A DNA stretch of 8,422 nt from contig DAOUAM010000067.1 in the NCBI GenBank assembly GCA_034433305.1, positions 1-8,422 of the forward strand, given 5' to 3'. Position 1 is the stretch's first letter. Every line of letters begins with the position of its first letter. The notes below the pieces were generated by a model that worked only from the letters and a program-made list of their open reading frames with translations, did no database searches and had not been told where the DNA came from. Positions 1 through 6,224 of this stretch are shown here, in pieces. This DNA is from DAOUAM01 sp034433305. GTDB lineage: Bacteria; Chloroflexota; Dehalococcoidia; Lucifugimonadales; DAOUAM01. A program made the translations under genes and the position numbers.

Positions 1-136
1 CGGCGGACTGCCGCTCCCGGGCCCTTGCCTGGGCCAAAGGCCCACGCCCACGCAGGCAGTGGCTGTCTGCGTCACATTCCAAGCGCGCCGCGGCCAGATG
101 TCCGCCGGCCAGGCCCACCCTGGCCCACGCCCCGGC
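1..136. other. Non-coding flank with two small hairpins
   Basis: No credible gene lies here. Two inverted repeats are visible: TGGGCC-AAA-GGCCCA at 30-44 (perfect 6-bp arms) and ACGCAGGCA/TGTCTGCGT at 50-72 (8 of 9 pairs, 5-nt loop). They lie downstream of the minus-strand membrane-protein gene and could help end its transcript. Neither is followed by a T-run in that direction, so calling either an intrinsic terminator is not supported. Confidence 0.35.
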
Positions 137-691
137 CTATATAGCCGCTATCCTTGACCGGGACCAGATACAACGTTCAAGACTGCCTGTCAACGGCAGA
201 GACAAATCTCGCAATTGCCTGGTGCGAGGCAGGCAGCCTGCCCGGGGGCAGCGCTTCTCCTGAGAGTCGTCCCCGGCAAGGTCACCGGGCTTGGCCAGGA
301 CTATGCCTGCGCGAATAGCCTGGACCACGGCGGCGGGCGCCGTGAAGATGGCCATCATGTGCACAATGTCGTTGGTCCTCTCGCCCAAGCCATCCACTAC
401 CTGGTTTAGCGGCGTAAAGGCATCGGTATTGCCCACCAGCACCAGCGCAATCGCCGCCACCAGGTAGGGGATGATCTCCCTGCCGGTAATGTTCAGGAAC
501 CCCACGATGAGGCCCATGATGACCAGCGTAACTATGATGCCCGCGCTGTCGGGCCACCAGATGCCCCCTATCAGGCTGATCACATACCCCGCGATGAACG
601 CCACGGCTGCCGCTACGCTCAGCAGCCACTGAAGGGACCGGACACCCTTTGTCATGCCCTTCTGGGCCAGTGAAGTTGACTTCTGCGCCAT
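137..691 (-). CDS. Small four-helix integral membrane protein, unknown function
   Basis: A 184-residue protein when started at the ATG at 691. That start follows a strong Shine-Dalgarno (GGAGG, 5-nt gap, on the minus strand), so I prefer it to an upstream in-frame start at 745. After a short basic N-terminus come four hydrophobic stretches, at about residues 22-46, 50-66, 73-87 and 109-133. The loops hold NITGREIIPY and VGNTDAFTPLN, which look like conserved family motifs. I recognise it only as a type of small multipass protein found in Chloroflexi and archaea; no enzymatic residues are evident. The body appears to end near KPGD (residue 137). The last ~47 residues are Arg/Cys/Ser-rich and use many A/T-ending codons, unlike the rest, so the tail may be read-through after a lost stop or a frameshift. 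It diverges from the glycosyltransferase, with about 400 bp between the two starts. Function unknown. Confidence 0.72.
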   Translation of the reverse strand: MAQKSTSLAQKGMTKGVRSLQWLLSVAAAVAFIAGYVISLIGGIWWPDSAGIIVTLVIMGLIVGFLNITGREIIPYLVAAIALVLVGNTDAFTPLNQVVDGLGERTNDIVHMMAIFTAPAAVVQAIRAGIVLAKPGDLAGDDSQEKRCPRAGCLPRTRQLRDLSLPLTGSLERCIWSRSRIAAI

Positions 692-1088
692 GCTTACCTC
701 CGTTAATGCCAGGCCGCCAGCTTGGTGGCAGGCCTGTTGTTGCATACCGTTGCAGGTCAGCGGCGGCCCAGGGGCGGCACCATCCGACTGCGGCCCATGC
801 CTATGTTCTACTCCAGTTGTGCGCTCGCTGGCACTTTACATAGCCTCACACCTCCCTCTGAGAAAGGGCCTGGCTGCATACCTCCCCGGGAAATTCCCTC
901 GACCTACCTCTCGAAGCAGCCGACGGCGGCATAGTATTATCAGAAGATAAGGCCAGAGATGCAAGAGCGTACAGGGAGAGTAAGAGCAGGCCTTGTGCCT
1001 GCCCCTGCGAAATACGGCGTTATCACACAGAATCGGTATAAGGCCATCACTTCCAGCAGGCAGAGTGCTTCCGGAGGTCGGTATACTC
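692..1088. other. Divergent intergenic region between membrane-protein and glycosyltransferase genes
   Basis: This 397-bp spacer must carry the promoters of both flanking genes, but no good consensus pair is visible. Candidates on the plus strand are weak: TATTAT at 935-940 and TATAAG at 1037-1042, neither with a convincing -35 box. Open frames here have no ribosome-binding site and look non-coding. The ribosome-binding sites of both flanking genes are clear: GGAGG just inside 692-704 for the minus-strand gene, and GGAGGT at 1073-1078 for the plus-strand gene. Confidence 0.4.
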
Positions 1089-2312
1089 ATGAAGATCGCC
1101 ATCCTTACCAACGAGTACCCACCGTACATCTACGGCGGCGCCGGAGTACACGTGGAGTACCTGACCCGCGAGCTAGCCGGGCTGGATGAGGGCCAGCATG
1201 CCATTCATGTACTCTGCTTCGGCGACCAGCGCCAGCACTCGGGCAACCTGACGGTGGAGGGGATAAACCCTCACTTCCAGCCGGCCTTCCAGGACCCGCG
1301 CCACCAGCGGTTCATGGAGACGCTGGTCAGGGACATCGTCATGGCCGGGTCTCTGGCGGAGGCCGACATAGTCCACTGCCATACGTGGTACTCCCACCTG
1401 GCGGGCTGCCTGCTGAAGCAGCTTGTGGGTGCGCGGCTGGTGCTGACCACCCACTCCCTGGAGCCGCACCGGCCCTGGAAGTCCGAGCAGCTTGGCACTG
1501 CCTACCGCGCCAGCTCCTGGATAGAGCGCACGGCCTACCAGAACGCCGACGGCGTCATCGCTGTGTCCGAGGCCATGAAGCGGGACGTGGAGCAGCTTTA
1601 CGGCGTGCCGTCGGACAGGGTGCGGGTCATCCACAACGGCATAGACCTGGAGCAGTTCCGCCCCAGGCCAGACCCGGAGGTGCTGGCCAGGTACGGCATA
1701 AGCCCGGAGGTGCCCTTTGTGCTATTCGTGGGGCGCATAACACGGCAGAAGGGCATCGTCCACCTGGTCAACGCCATCAAGCACATTGCTCAGGGGGTGC
1801 AGGTGGTCCTGTGCGCCGGGGCGCCGGACACGCCGGAGATAGGCCGCGAGATGGCCGAGAGGGTGGAGCAGGCCCGTGCCCAGACCGCCAACCCTGTCAT
1901 CTGGGTCAGGCAGATAGTGCCCAGGGAAGACCTGGTCGCCCTGTACACCCACGCCTCCATCTTCGTCTGCCCGTCGGTGTACGAGCCTTTCGGCATCATC
2001 AACCTGGAGGCCATGGCCTGCGAGACGCCGGTGGTGGCCTCGGCGGTGGGCGGCATCCCGGAGGTGGTGGCCGACGGCGAGACAGGCCTGCTGGTGCCGC
2101 TGGAGCCGTCCGGCCCCGCCGACTTCGAGCCACGGGACCCGGAGCAGTTCTCGCGCGACCTGGCCTCGGCCATCAACAGGCTCCTGGAGTCGCCGGAGAG
2201 GCTGGAGGCCCTGGGCCGGAAGGCGCGGCGGCGAGTGGAGGAGCGATTTAGCTGGGCCAGCGTGGCCCGCCGCACGGTGGACTTCTACCGCGATATCCTG
2301 GCCTCCCGCTGA
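1089..2312 (+). CDS. glgA: Glycogen synthase / maltose-1-phosphate synthase, Corynebacterium family (GT4)
   Basis: A 407-residue cytosolic two-domain (GT-B) glycosyltransferase. The family moves glucose from ADP-glucose either onto the growing alpha-1,4-glucan or, as in mycobacterial GlgM, onto glucose-1-phosphate to give maltose-1-phosphate. Visible motifs are YGGAGVHVEYL (15-25, donor-phosphate loop), HTWY (98-101), THSLEPHRPWK (121-131), HNGID (182-186), GRITRQKG (215-222, with the Arg216/Lys221 pair that contacts the nucleotide sugar), CAGAPDTPEI and EPFGIINLE (299-307, the Glu-x7-Glu motif of GT4 retaining enzymes). I chose the ATG at 1089 because GGAGGT lies 10 nt upstream and the family begins MKxAILTxEYPP; the 32 codons upstream are atypical. 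Length and motifs look complete, so it should be functional. The next gene is 323 bp away and unrelated, so it is probably monocistronic. Whether glucan or maltose-1-phosphate is the product cannot be told from sequence alone; the symbol glgM would be equally defensible. Confidence 0.9.
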   Translation: MKIAILTNEYPPYIYGGAGVHVEYLTRELAGLDEGQHAIHVLCFGDQRQHSGNLTVEGINPHFQPAFQDPRHQRFMETLVRDIVMAGSLAEADIVHCHTWYSHLAGCLLKQLVGARLVLTTHSLEPHRPWKSEQLGTAYRASSWIERTAYQNADGVIAVSEAMKRDVEQLYGVPSDRVRVIHNGIDLEQFRPRPDPEVLARYGISPEVPFVLFVGRITRQKGIVHLVNAIKHIAQGVQVVLCAGAPDTPEIGREMAERVEQARAQTANPVIWVRQIVPREDLVALYTHASIFVCPSVYEPFGIINLEAMACETPVVASAVGGIPEVVADGETGLLVPLEPSGPADFEPRDPEQFSRDLASAINRLLESPERLEALGRKARRRVEERFSWASVARRTVDFYRDILASR

Positions 2313-2442
2313 CACGCCGCCGGACCTCACCCCCGTTGCCCCATCTCCTGTACTTCGGCAAGCTCAGAGCAGGCTGGCTAGACACCTCTGCAACACCGAG
2401 GCATACATGCTGTGTAACACCTGCAAGGATGCGGGGCGCACA

Positions 2443-2535
2443 CAGGCAAAGGCCGCTACAAAGGCCAGCCCCCTTCCTGGCCTTCCCCCAGTGGGGGCAG
2501 GGATGGTCCTCTCGCCCCCCTTGGGGGAGAGCCAG
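2443..2535 (+). repeat. Dispersed intergenic repeat, copy A
   Basis: About 93 bp that recur in inverted orientation at 6272-6357, roughly 85-90% identical by eye with a few small indels. The shared core runs from AGGCCGCT through GGCCAGCCCCCTT and CTGGCCTTCCCCCA to CCCCCCTTGGGGGAGAGCCAG, so each copy is itself rich in short palindromes (CCCCC-AG-TGGGGG and CCCCCCTTGGGGG). It encodes nothing credible. A separate fragment, CTTCGGCAAGCTCAGAGCAGG at 2354-2374, resembles the palindrome arm at 6227-6244. Copies of this kind are usually REP/MITE-like sequences scattered between genes. The open frame that crosses this repeat is therefore not the true N-terminus of the next gene. Confidence 0.8.
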
Positions 2536-2596
2536 AGAGGATGCCACGGGAGGAGGTGGGACAGTGGCCGCGGACGACGCCGGGCATGGCACCCCC

Positions 2597-2627
2597 TTGA
2601 CAAAGGCCCGGAGCGGGAGGATATTAT
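2597..2627 (+). promoter_or_regulatory. Sigma70-type promoter for the ImmA/IrrE-like gene
   Basis: A perfect TTGACA lies at 2597-2602. The AT-rich ATATTATTAG follows, offering TATTAT at 2622-2627 (19-nt spacer) or GATATT at 2620-2625 (17-nt spacer). This is an AT island in GC-rich sequence. The expected start of transcription, about 2632-2635, falls a few bases before the ATG at 2636, so the mRNA would be almost leaderless. The GGGAGG at 2615-2620 would then be promoter spacer rather than a ribosome-binding site. Confidence 0.6.
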
Positions 2628-2635
2628 TAGAACAA

Positions 2636-3124
2636 ATGTACGGCATGGAGCAGGAGCAGAAGGTGCACGGGAAAGCCAGGGCCGCTGAGCTGTGGCACAG
2701 CCACCGGTTGAGCATACCGGTGGACCTGCGCCGGCTGGTGGCGGAGCTGGGGCTGGAGGTAGTGACGTTCCCCTTCCGGGGCAGGCTGAAAGAGGTGATC
2801 ATAGACCGGGTGATAGGCGTGGCGCCCGGCCTGCCACGGCCCTGGTTCCGCTGGTACGTGGCGCATGCCCTGGGGCATTTTGTGCTGCACGTGGGCACGG
2901 GCTTCTACCTGGAGTCGTGGCAGTGGGTGAGCCATGCCAAGGCTGAGCGGCAGGCGGAGGAGTTCGCCGCGTGGCTCCTGGGCGGCCCCGACGGCTGGCG
3001 CAGGCCGGCCGAGGAGTTGGGCATACCCCCTGACAAGCTCCTGCTGGTGAAAAACCTGGCCAGGCAGGCCATCAGCAGGCAACAGATAGCCCTGCCCCTG
3101 GGAAAGGACGCAGATGTGCCCTAG
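2636..3124 (+). CDS. ImmA/IrrE-like (peptidase M78/DUF955) protein with altered zinc motif HALGH
   Basis: A 162-residue protein from the ATG at 2636; an ATG at 2645 is an alternative. The open frame continues upstream to 2336 but there crosses a repeat, so I reject the longer form. The core resembles the M78 family: WYVAHALGHFVLH (73-85), then AERQAEEFAAWLL (103-115), matching the ExxANxFAxxLL helix that carries the third zinc ligand (Glu104 here). Family members such as ImmA of ICEBs1 cleave XRE repressors, and IrrE controls the DdrO repressor. Here the HExxH glutamate is Ala78, so His77, His81 and Glu104 could still bind zinc but ordinary metalloprotease chemistry should be lost. It converges with the XRE gene (13-bp gap) rather than sharing its operon as in ICEBs1. 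It may be a regulatory or sensor relative, or a variant with a relocated base. Family confidence is good; activity is unknown. Confidence 0.75.
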   Translation: MYGMEQEQKVHGKARAAELWHSHRLSIPVDLRRLVAELGLEVVTFPFRGRLKEVIIDRVIGVAPGLPRPWFRWYVAHALGHFVLHVGTGFYLESWQWVSHAKAERQAEEFAAWLLGGPDGWRRPAEELGIPPDKLLLVKNLARQAISRQQIALPLGKDADVP

Positions 3125-3137
3125 ACAGGCGGAAAAG

Positions 3138-3536
3138 CTAAGCGCCGGGCCTTACCCTGCCACCAGTCCTCACCCCATCACCGCGCCGGCTTCTGACGTA
3201 GCGAGCGAAGTCCCTTACGGACTCCCACTCTTCGTCAGTAAGGTCACTGATCTCGTTGAGGCGTGCCAGTTGCCTCTCGTCAATGGGGTTCTCGAACTCT
3301 TCACGGGTAATGTAGCCAGCCTCCACCGCCAACTGGCCATAGAGCAGGCCCAGGACAGAGGCCAGGGTCTTCAGAGTCTCGATGGTCGGCCTGAACCGCC
3401 CACTTTCCAGGTGGCCAACATAGCCCTCGCTCATCCCCAGAGCGCGGGACAGTTGACGCTGGGTCATGCCTTTGGCCTGCCGGGCGTGCTTAACCAGGTC
3501 TGCCAGTGTCCCGAAAGGACGCTCCCCCGTCACCAT
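3138..3536 (-). CDS. XRE-family helix-turn-helix transcriptional regulator
   Basis: 132 residues. The HTH_XRE domain spans about residues 11-65; TQRQLSRALGMSEGYVGHLE (25-44) forms the helix-turn-helix and the SGRFRPT turn follows. The C-terminal half is acidic, then basic (LTDEEWESVRDFARYVRSRR, 99-118), and probably serves dimerisation or protein contacts. Such proteins are typically phage or integrative-element repressors, or single-input regulators. The ATG at 3536 is preceded by AAGGA with a 5-nt gap, which supports the start. The promoter inferred at 3690-3717 would give a leader of about 147 nt. The gene is divergent from the zinc-ribbon gene and its promoter is intertwined with that gene's, so the likely targets are the ATWCGTCA boxes at 3709-3828 (inference). 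It is convergent with the ImmA-like gene, the usual functional partner of this regulator type. Confidence 0.88.
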   Translation of the reverse strand: MVTGERPFGTLADLVKHARQAKGMTQRQLSRALGMSEGYVGHLESGRFRPTIETLKTLASVLGLLYGQLAVEAGYITREEFENPIDERQLARLNEISDLTDEEWESVRDFARYVRSRRGDGVRTGGRVRPGA

Positions 3537-3689
3537 GCTGGTCCTTAATTCTCACTCAGGGGCTCCAGGACCCTACTGGTCCGGCCCTCTGGGCCTACAT
3601 CCGAGGCAGCGCTCCTCGAAAAGAAACCAGCTAGGTCGGCCTCATAGGGACGCTTTCACCCCCACCCGTTTGATACCACGTATAGCTCC

Positions 3690-3717
3690 ATTGTACTGTA
3701 TCGGCGGAATACGTCAA
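3690..3717 (-). promoter_or_regulatory. Promoter for the XRE gene
   Basis: Read on the minus strand: TTGACG (plus 3712-3717), a 16-nt spacer, then TACAAT (plus 3690-3695). Its -35 box is one arm of the inverted repeat GTCAAC-TGGCG-GTTGAC (3713-3729), whose other arm is the -35 of the plus-strand promoter. It also overlaps the first ATWCGTCA box, which would allow autoregulation. Assigned from sequence only. Confidence 0.6.
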
Positions 3718-3828
3718 CTGGCGGTTGACATATTCATTCGTCAACCTGTATAATAGCATACGTCACGGGGTGACACAGCAAGTGCAGCCCGAATTTTTGT
3801 GCCGCACTTTGACGAATAATATTCGTCA
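3709..3828. promoter_or_regulatory. Operator cluster of ATWCGTCA boxes
   Basis: Four direct copies of ATWCGTCA lie at 3709-3716, 3736-3743, 3758-3765 and 3821-3828. The last is half of the palindrome TGACGAAT-AAT-ATTCGTCA (3810-3828). Further symmetric pairs are GTCAAC-N5-GTTGAC (3713-3729) and GTCAC-GGG-GTGAC (3762-3774). The boxes overlap the -35 of the minus promoter, the spacer and start of the plus promoter, and its leader. The divergent XRE protein is the obvious candidate ligand; this is inferred from position and symmetry, not shown. Confidence 0.65.
3725..3754 (+). promoter_or_regulatory. Consensus sigma70 promoter for the zinc-ribbon gene
   Basis: TTGACA (3725-3730), an 18-nt spacer, then TATAAT (3749-3754): both hexamers are exact consensus, exceptional in DNA this GC-rich. 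The predicted start near 3761 leaves a leader of about 97 nt. The spacer holds an ATTCGTCA box (3736-3743) and another box sits at the start point (3758-3765). A strong core promoter carrying operators at these positions suggests a gene kept off by a bound repressor. Confidence 0.8.
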
Positions 3829-3857
3829 GAGCGCATAGCCATAAGGAGCGGCGAGCT

Positions 3858-4214
3858 ATGATCCTCCTGAAAGCCTGCCCACGGTGCGGTGGCGACCTGG
3901 ACGCCACCTACAAGGACGACATCTACTGCGTGCAATGCGCCTACCGTCCCGCAGGCCCTGCCGGCGTGGCGTCGCCTGTGCGGGCCGGGGAAGCTGGCGC
4001 AGCGCTACACCTGGAGGCCGCCACAACCGGTCTTCGGCACCAGCGGCCTCAGCCAGCGTCGGCCCCGTGTCCAAGGTGCGGCGCGTGGGACCTGGTACAA
4101 CTGGACAGGGTACGGCCACAGGACAACCTCTGCTACCGGTGCCGCCCATGCGGCCACATCTTCAGCCCAGGCACGGCTATACATGGCCAGCATCAGAAGA
4201 CGGGAACGGGGTAA
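3858..4214 (+). CDS. Double zinc-ribbon protein, unknown function
   Basis: 118 residues with two zinc-ribbon knuckle sets. The first is CPRC (7-10) with CVQC (24-27). The second is CPRC (71-74) with CYRC (92-95) and an extra CRPCGH (Cys98). They are joined by a 40-residue Ala/Pro/Arg-rich linker that looks disordered. Each ribbon should bind one zinc and could mediate nucleic-acid or protein contacts; no catalytic domain is present. AAGGAG at 3842-3847 precedes the ATG with a 10-nt gap. Transcription should come from the consensus promoter at 3725-3754 under control of the XRE gene opposite. In a lysogeny-type layout this slot is held by an early or antirepressor gene, so a regulatory role is plausible but unproven. 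A 14-bp-stem hairpin follows 20 bp after the stop and probably ends the transcript. Similar small ribbon proteins are common and poorly characterised. Confidence 0.7.
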   Translation: MILLKACPRCGGDLDATYKDDIYCVQCAYRPAGPAGVASPVRAGEAGAALHLEAATTGLRHQRPQPASAPCPRCGAWDLVQLDRVRPQDNLCYRCRPCGHIFSPGTAIHGQHQKTGTG

Positions 4215-4233
4215 AAGGGGACGCACAACAGGA

Positions 4234-4270
4234 GGGCAAGGCGCTCGGCAGGCGGACGAGCGCCTTGCCC
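4234..4270 (+). terminator. Strong hairpin after the zinc-ribbon gene
   Basis: GGGCAAGGCGCTCG (4234-4247), a 9-nt loop, then CGAGCGCCTTGCCC (4257-4270): a perfect 14-bp GC-rich stem starting 20 bp after the stop codon. No T-run follows (TGTGACGAGG), so it is not a textbook intrinsic terminator. It may act as a terminator without a U-tract, or protect the 3' end of the mRNA. Because it is symmetric, it could act on transcripts from the minus-strand peptide gene as well. Confidence 0.6.
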
Positions 4271-4344
4271 TGTGACGAGGGATGCTGTAAGGAGCGCTGG
4301 CCTTTACCAGGCTGAGCGGCAGGTGCCTGCTTTCAGCGCAGAGA

Positions 4345-4551
4345 TCAGTACACAGGCTCGCAGCCATCGGCGTCAACGTCAATCACCTCACCGGTGCTGG
4401 GGTTCCGGAAGGTCTTCCCCACCTTGAACGCCGGCAGGCCACTGACGGAGAAGCCGCTATCGGTGCCCGGCGAGCACTTGTACCCGCTGGCGGTCAACGA
4501 CTCTATCCGCCCATAGCTCCTGATCTCTGGCACACTGTAGAGAGGCCGCAT
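4345..4551 (-). CDS. Small peptide with lasso/RiPP-type leader motif
   Basis: 68 residues from the ATG at 4551, preceded by AAGGAG with an 8-nt gap; the longer open frame to 4614 lacks such a site. Codon use is G/C-ending and coding-like. The N-terminus holds LYSVPEIRSYGRIESLT (4-20), which fits the YxxPxLxxxGxxxxLT pattern bound by the recognition element (RRE) in lasso-peptide leaders (Tyr5, Pro8, Ile10, Gly14, Thr20). Next comes GYKCSPGTDSGF (23-34), with Gly23 and Asp31 nine residues apart, the size of a lasso macrolactam ring. However, Thr is at -3 rather than the usual -2 relative to Gly23, and the remaining 46 residues are long for a core peptide. The end (VGKTFRNPSTGEVIDVDADG) looks like a small beta-rich domain. 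No lasso cyclase, protease or RRE gene is in the window. It may instead be a stand-alone protein of the lasso-leader-containing families. Confidence 0.6.
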   Translation of the reverse strand: MRPLYSVPEIRSYGRIESLTASGYKCSPGTDSGFSVSGLPAFKVGKTFRNPSTGEVIDVDADGCEPVY

Positions 4552-4696
4552 ATCTACAACTCCTTCTCCAGACCATCTTCTTGAGAGCACCACAGGTTGG
4601 CCTGGCAACCGCACTCTGATTGTACATCAGGAGTGTGAACATGACGGTGAACGTTCTGTAACGGACCACACTGGAATGGTGACAGTAAGGAAACGG

Positions 4697-4718
4697 AAGG
4701 CCGGTGGCAAGGCCTTTT
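4697..4718 (+). terminator. Small intrinsic-terminator-like hairpin
   Basis: AAGGCC (4697-4702), an 8-nt loop, then GGCCTT (4711-4716), running into TTTT (4715-4718). The stem is short but is followed by a T-run, as in factor-independent terminators acting on plus-strand transcripts. It lies upstream of the terminase gene and could insulate it from read-through from the zinc-ribbon gene. The arms are symmetric, so it could also act weakly on the other strand. The rest of 4552-4833 shows no credible gene. Confidence 0.4.
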
Positions 4719-4833
4719 GCGGGAATGTGGCATCCAGACGCCCGGCCTGCCAGGCAGGATACCTGGACTACCCGGCGCATCCCGGGGCACGGCGGGCGCA
4801 ACAGGGCAGCACAAGCTTGCGGACGATATAACT

Positions 4834-6171
4834 ATGCGCAGAAAGGGTGATAGGGAGCAAGCCGCTGACACAGTAGCGGCTGACCCGGTGGCCTTCGTCC
4901 AGGAGGTCCTGGGGGAGAAGCCCTACGAAAAGCAGGTGGAGGTGCTGAAGGCCGTGGCCGACGCCCGCCGCGTGTCGGTGGTGGGCTGCAACGGCTCGGG
5001 CAAGGACTGGGCCGCCGCCCGCGTGGTGCTGTGGTGGATGCACTCCCGCTACCCGGCCAGGGCCATCGTCACCGGCCCCACCACGCGGCAGGTGGACGAC
5101 ATTGTGTGGAGCGAGCTGAGGGCGGCCTACAGCAGAGCGGCGGACAGGCTTGGGGGCCGGATGTTCCGGACCTCGCGCTACGAGATAGACGATCAGAGCT
5201 TTGCCCTGGGCTTCGCCACCAACTCGCCCTACAACCTTCAGGGGTTCCACTCCCCTAACCTGCTGGTGGTCATAACCGAGGCCCACGCCGTCCGGCAGCC
5301 GGACATCGAAGCCATACGCCGGCTGAACCCGTCGCGGCTGCTCATGACGGGCAACCCCTTCGTGGCGGCGGGGGAGTTCTACGACTCCCACCACTCCAGG
5401 CGGCACCTGTACCAGACGGTGCAGATCAGCGCCTTCGACACGCCCAACATCCAGGCGGGGCGAGTGGTGGTGCCGGGCATGGTCACGCCGCAGGACATAG
5501 AGGACCGCAAGGAGGAGTGGGGAGAGGACAGCCCCCTGTACGTCGGCTCGGTGCTGGGCAAGTTCCCGGACAACCTGGACGACGTGGTGGTGCCCCTGTG
5601 GGCAGCCACCGAGGCCGCGCGGCGGGAGCTTGCGCCGGCCGGGCCGGTGGTCGTGGCCTGCGACGTGGCCCGCTTCGGCCAGGACAAGACCGTGGTGGTG
5701 CGCAGGCAGGGTCCGGTGGCCCGCATCGTCTGGCGGGTGCGCGGCAACGACACCATGAAGGTGGCCGGCTTCCTCAAGGCCTACTGCGACGAGCACGAGG
5801 TGGATGTCCTGGTAGTGGACGATACAGGCGTGGGCGGGGGCGTCCTGGACAGGCTCAGGGAGACCAGGCCGGCCCGCGCCCGGCTGGTGCCCTTCATCGC
5901 CGGCCAGAAGGCGGAGGACGACACCCACTTCGCCAACCGCCTGGCGGAGGCCTGGTGGGCAATGCGGTCCGCCTACCTGGCGGGGGAGCTGGACACCGAC
6001 GACGACCCGGCGCTCATCGGCCAGGTGTCCAGCCGCAAGTACTGGGTCCGCAGCGACGGGCGCATCCGGCTCCAGAGCAAGGAGAGCATGCACCGCTCGC
6101 CTGACGAGGCCGACGCCCTGGCCATGACCTTCGCCGTCACGGCCAGGGCCGGGCTGAGGATATGGGTGTAG
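4834..6171 (+). CDS. Phage terminase large subunit (DNA-packaging ATPase/nuclease)
   Basis: 445 residues from the ATG at 4834. An upstream in-frame TTG at 4717 would add 39 Gly/Pro-rich codons that do not look coding. No clear Shine-Dalgarno precedes the ATG, so the start is the least certain part. The N-terminal ATPase domain shows Walker A GCNGSGKD (51-58) and a Walker B-like strand LLVVITEAH (143-151) with catalytic Glu149. The C-terminal RuvC-like nuclease domain has CDVARFGQDK (Asp277), VVDDTGVGGG (Asp329/330) and SPDEADALAM (Asp424/427), the usual acidic metal ligands. The enzyme cuts concatemeric phage DNA and pumps it through the portal. Domain order and length look intact, so the protein may be functional. 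No small terminase subunit is recognisable upstream. The stop codon's last G is also the first base of the inverted repeat of the following element, so the C-terminus may have been set by that insertion. Confidence 0.88.
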   Translation: MRRKGDREQAADTVAADPVAFVQEVLGEKPYEKQVEVLKAVADARRVSVVGCNGSGKDWAAARVVLWWMHSRYPARAIVTGPTTRQVDDIVWSELRAAYSRAADRLGGRMFRTSRYEIDDQSFALGFATNSPYNLQGFHSPNLLVVITEAHAVRQPDIEAIRRLNPSRLLMTGNPFVAAGEFYDSHHSRRHLYQTVQISAFDTPNIQAGRVVVPGMVTPQDIEDRKEEWGEDSPLYVGSVLGKFPDNLDDVVVPLWAATEAARRELAPAGPVVVACDVARFGQDKTVVVRRQGPVARIVWRVRGNDTMKVAGFLKAYCDEHEVDVLVVDDTGVGGGVLDRLRETRPARARLVPFIAGQKAEDDTHFANRLAEAWWAMRSAYLAGELDTDDDPALIGQVSSRKYWVRSDGRIRLQSKESMHRSPDEADALAMTFAVTARAGLRIWV

Positions 6172-6224
6172 TTAGCTGTCAGCTTTCAGCTATCAGCGGG
6201 CAGCGCCCCGCTCCGGCCCCCTCT

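Noticed and set aside
2443..2535. CRISPR or tandem-repeat array
   Set aside because: The repeat occurs only twice, 3.7 kb apart and inverted, with no regular spacers.
2336..2635. N-terminal extension of the ImmA-like open frame to 2336
   Set aside because: It crosses the dispersed repeat copy A, has odd composition (Pro, Arg, Trp, Cys-rich), and a promoter lies at 2597-2627, downstream of that start.
4641..4661. Six-codon mini-ORF (MTVNVL) with an AGGAG ribosome site upstream of the terminase
   Set aside because: Looks like a leader peptide at first sight, but there is no adjacent attenuator for a downstream gene (terminase starts 170 bp later past a terminator-like hairpin), and such short matches arise by chance.
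4827..4832. TATAAC just before the terminase ATG as a -10 box
   Set aside because: It would put the transcript start inside the coding sequence and has no -35 partner.
4768..6093. 441-codon open frame on the strand opposite the terminase
   Set aside because: A shadow of the high-GC third codon positions of the terminase; the His/Pro/Val/Gly-rich composition has no recognisable domain.
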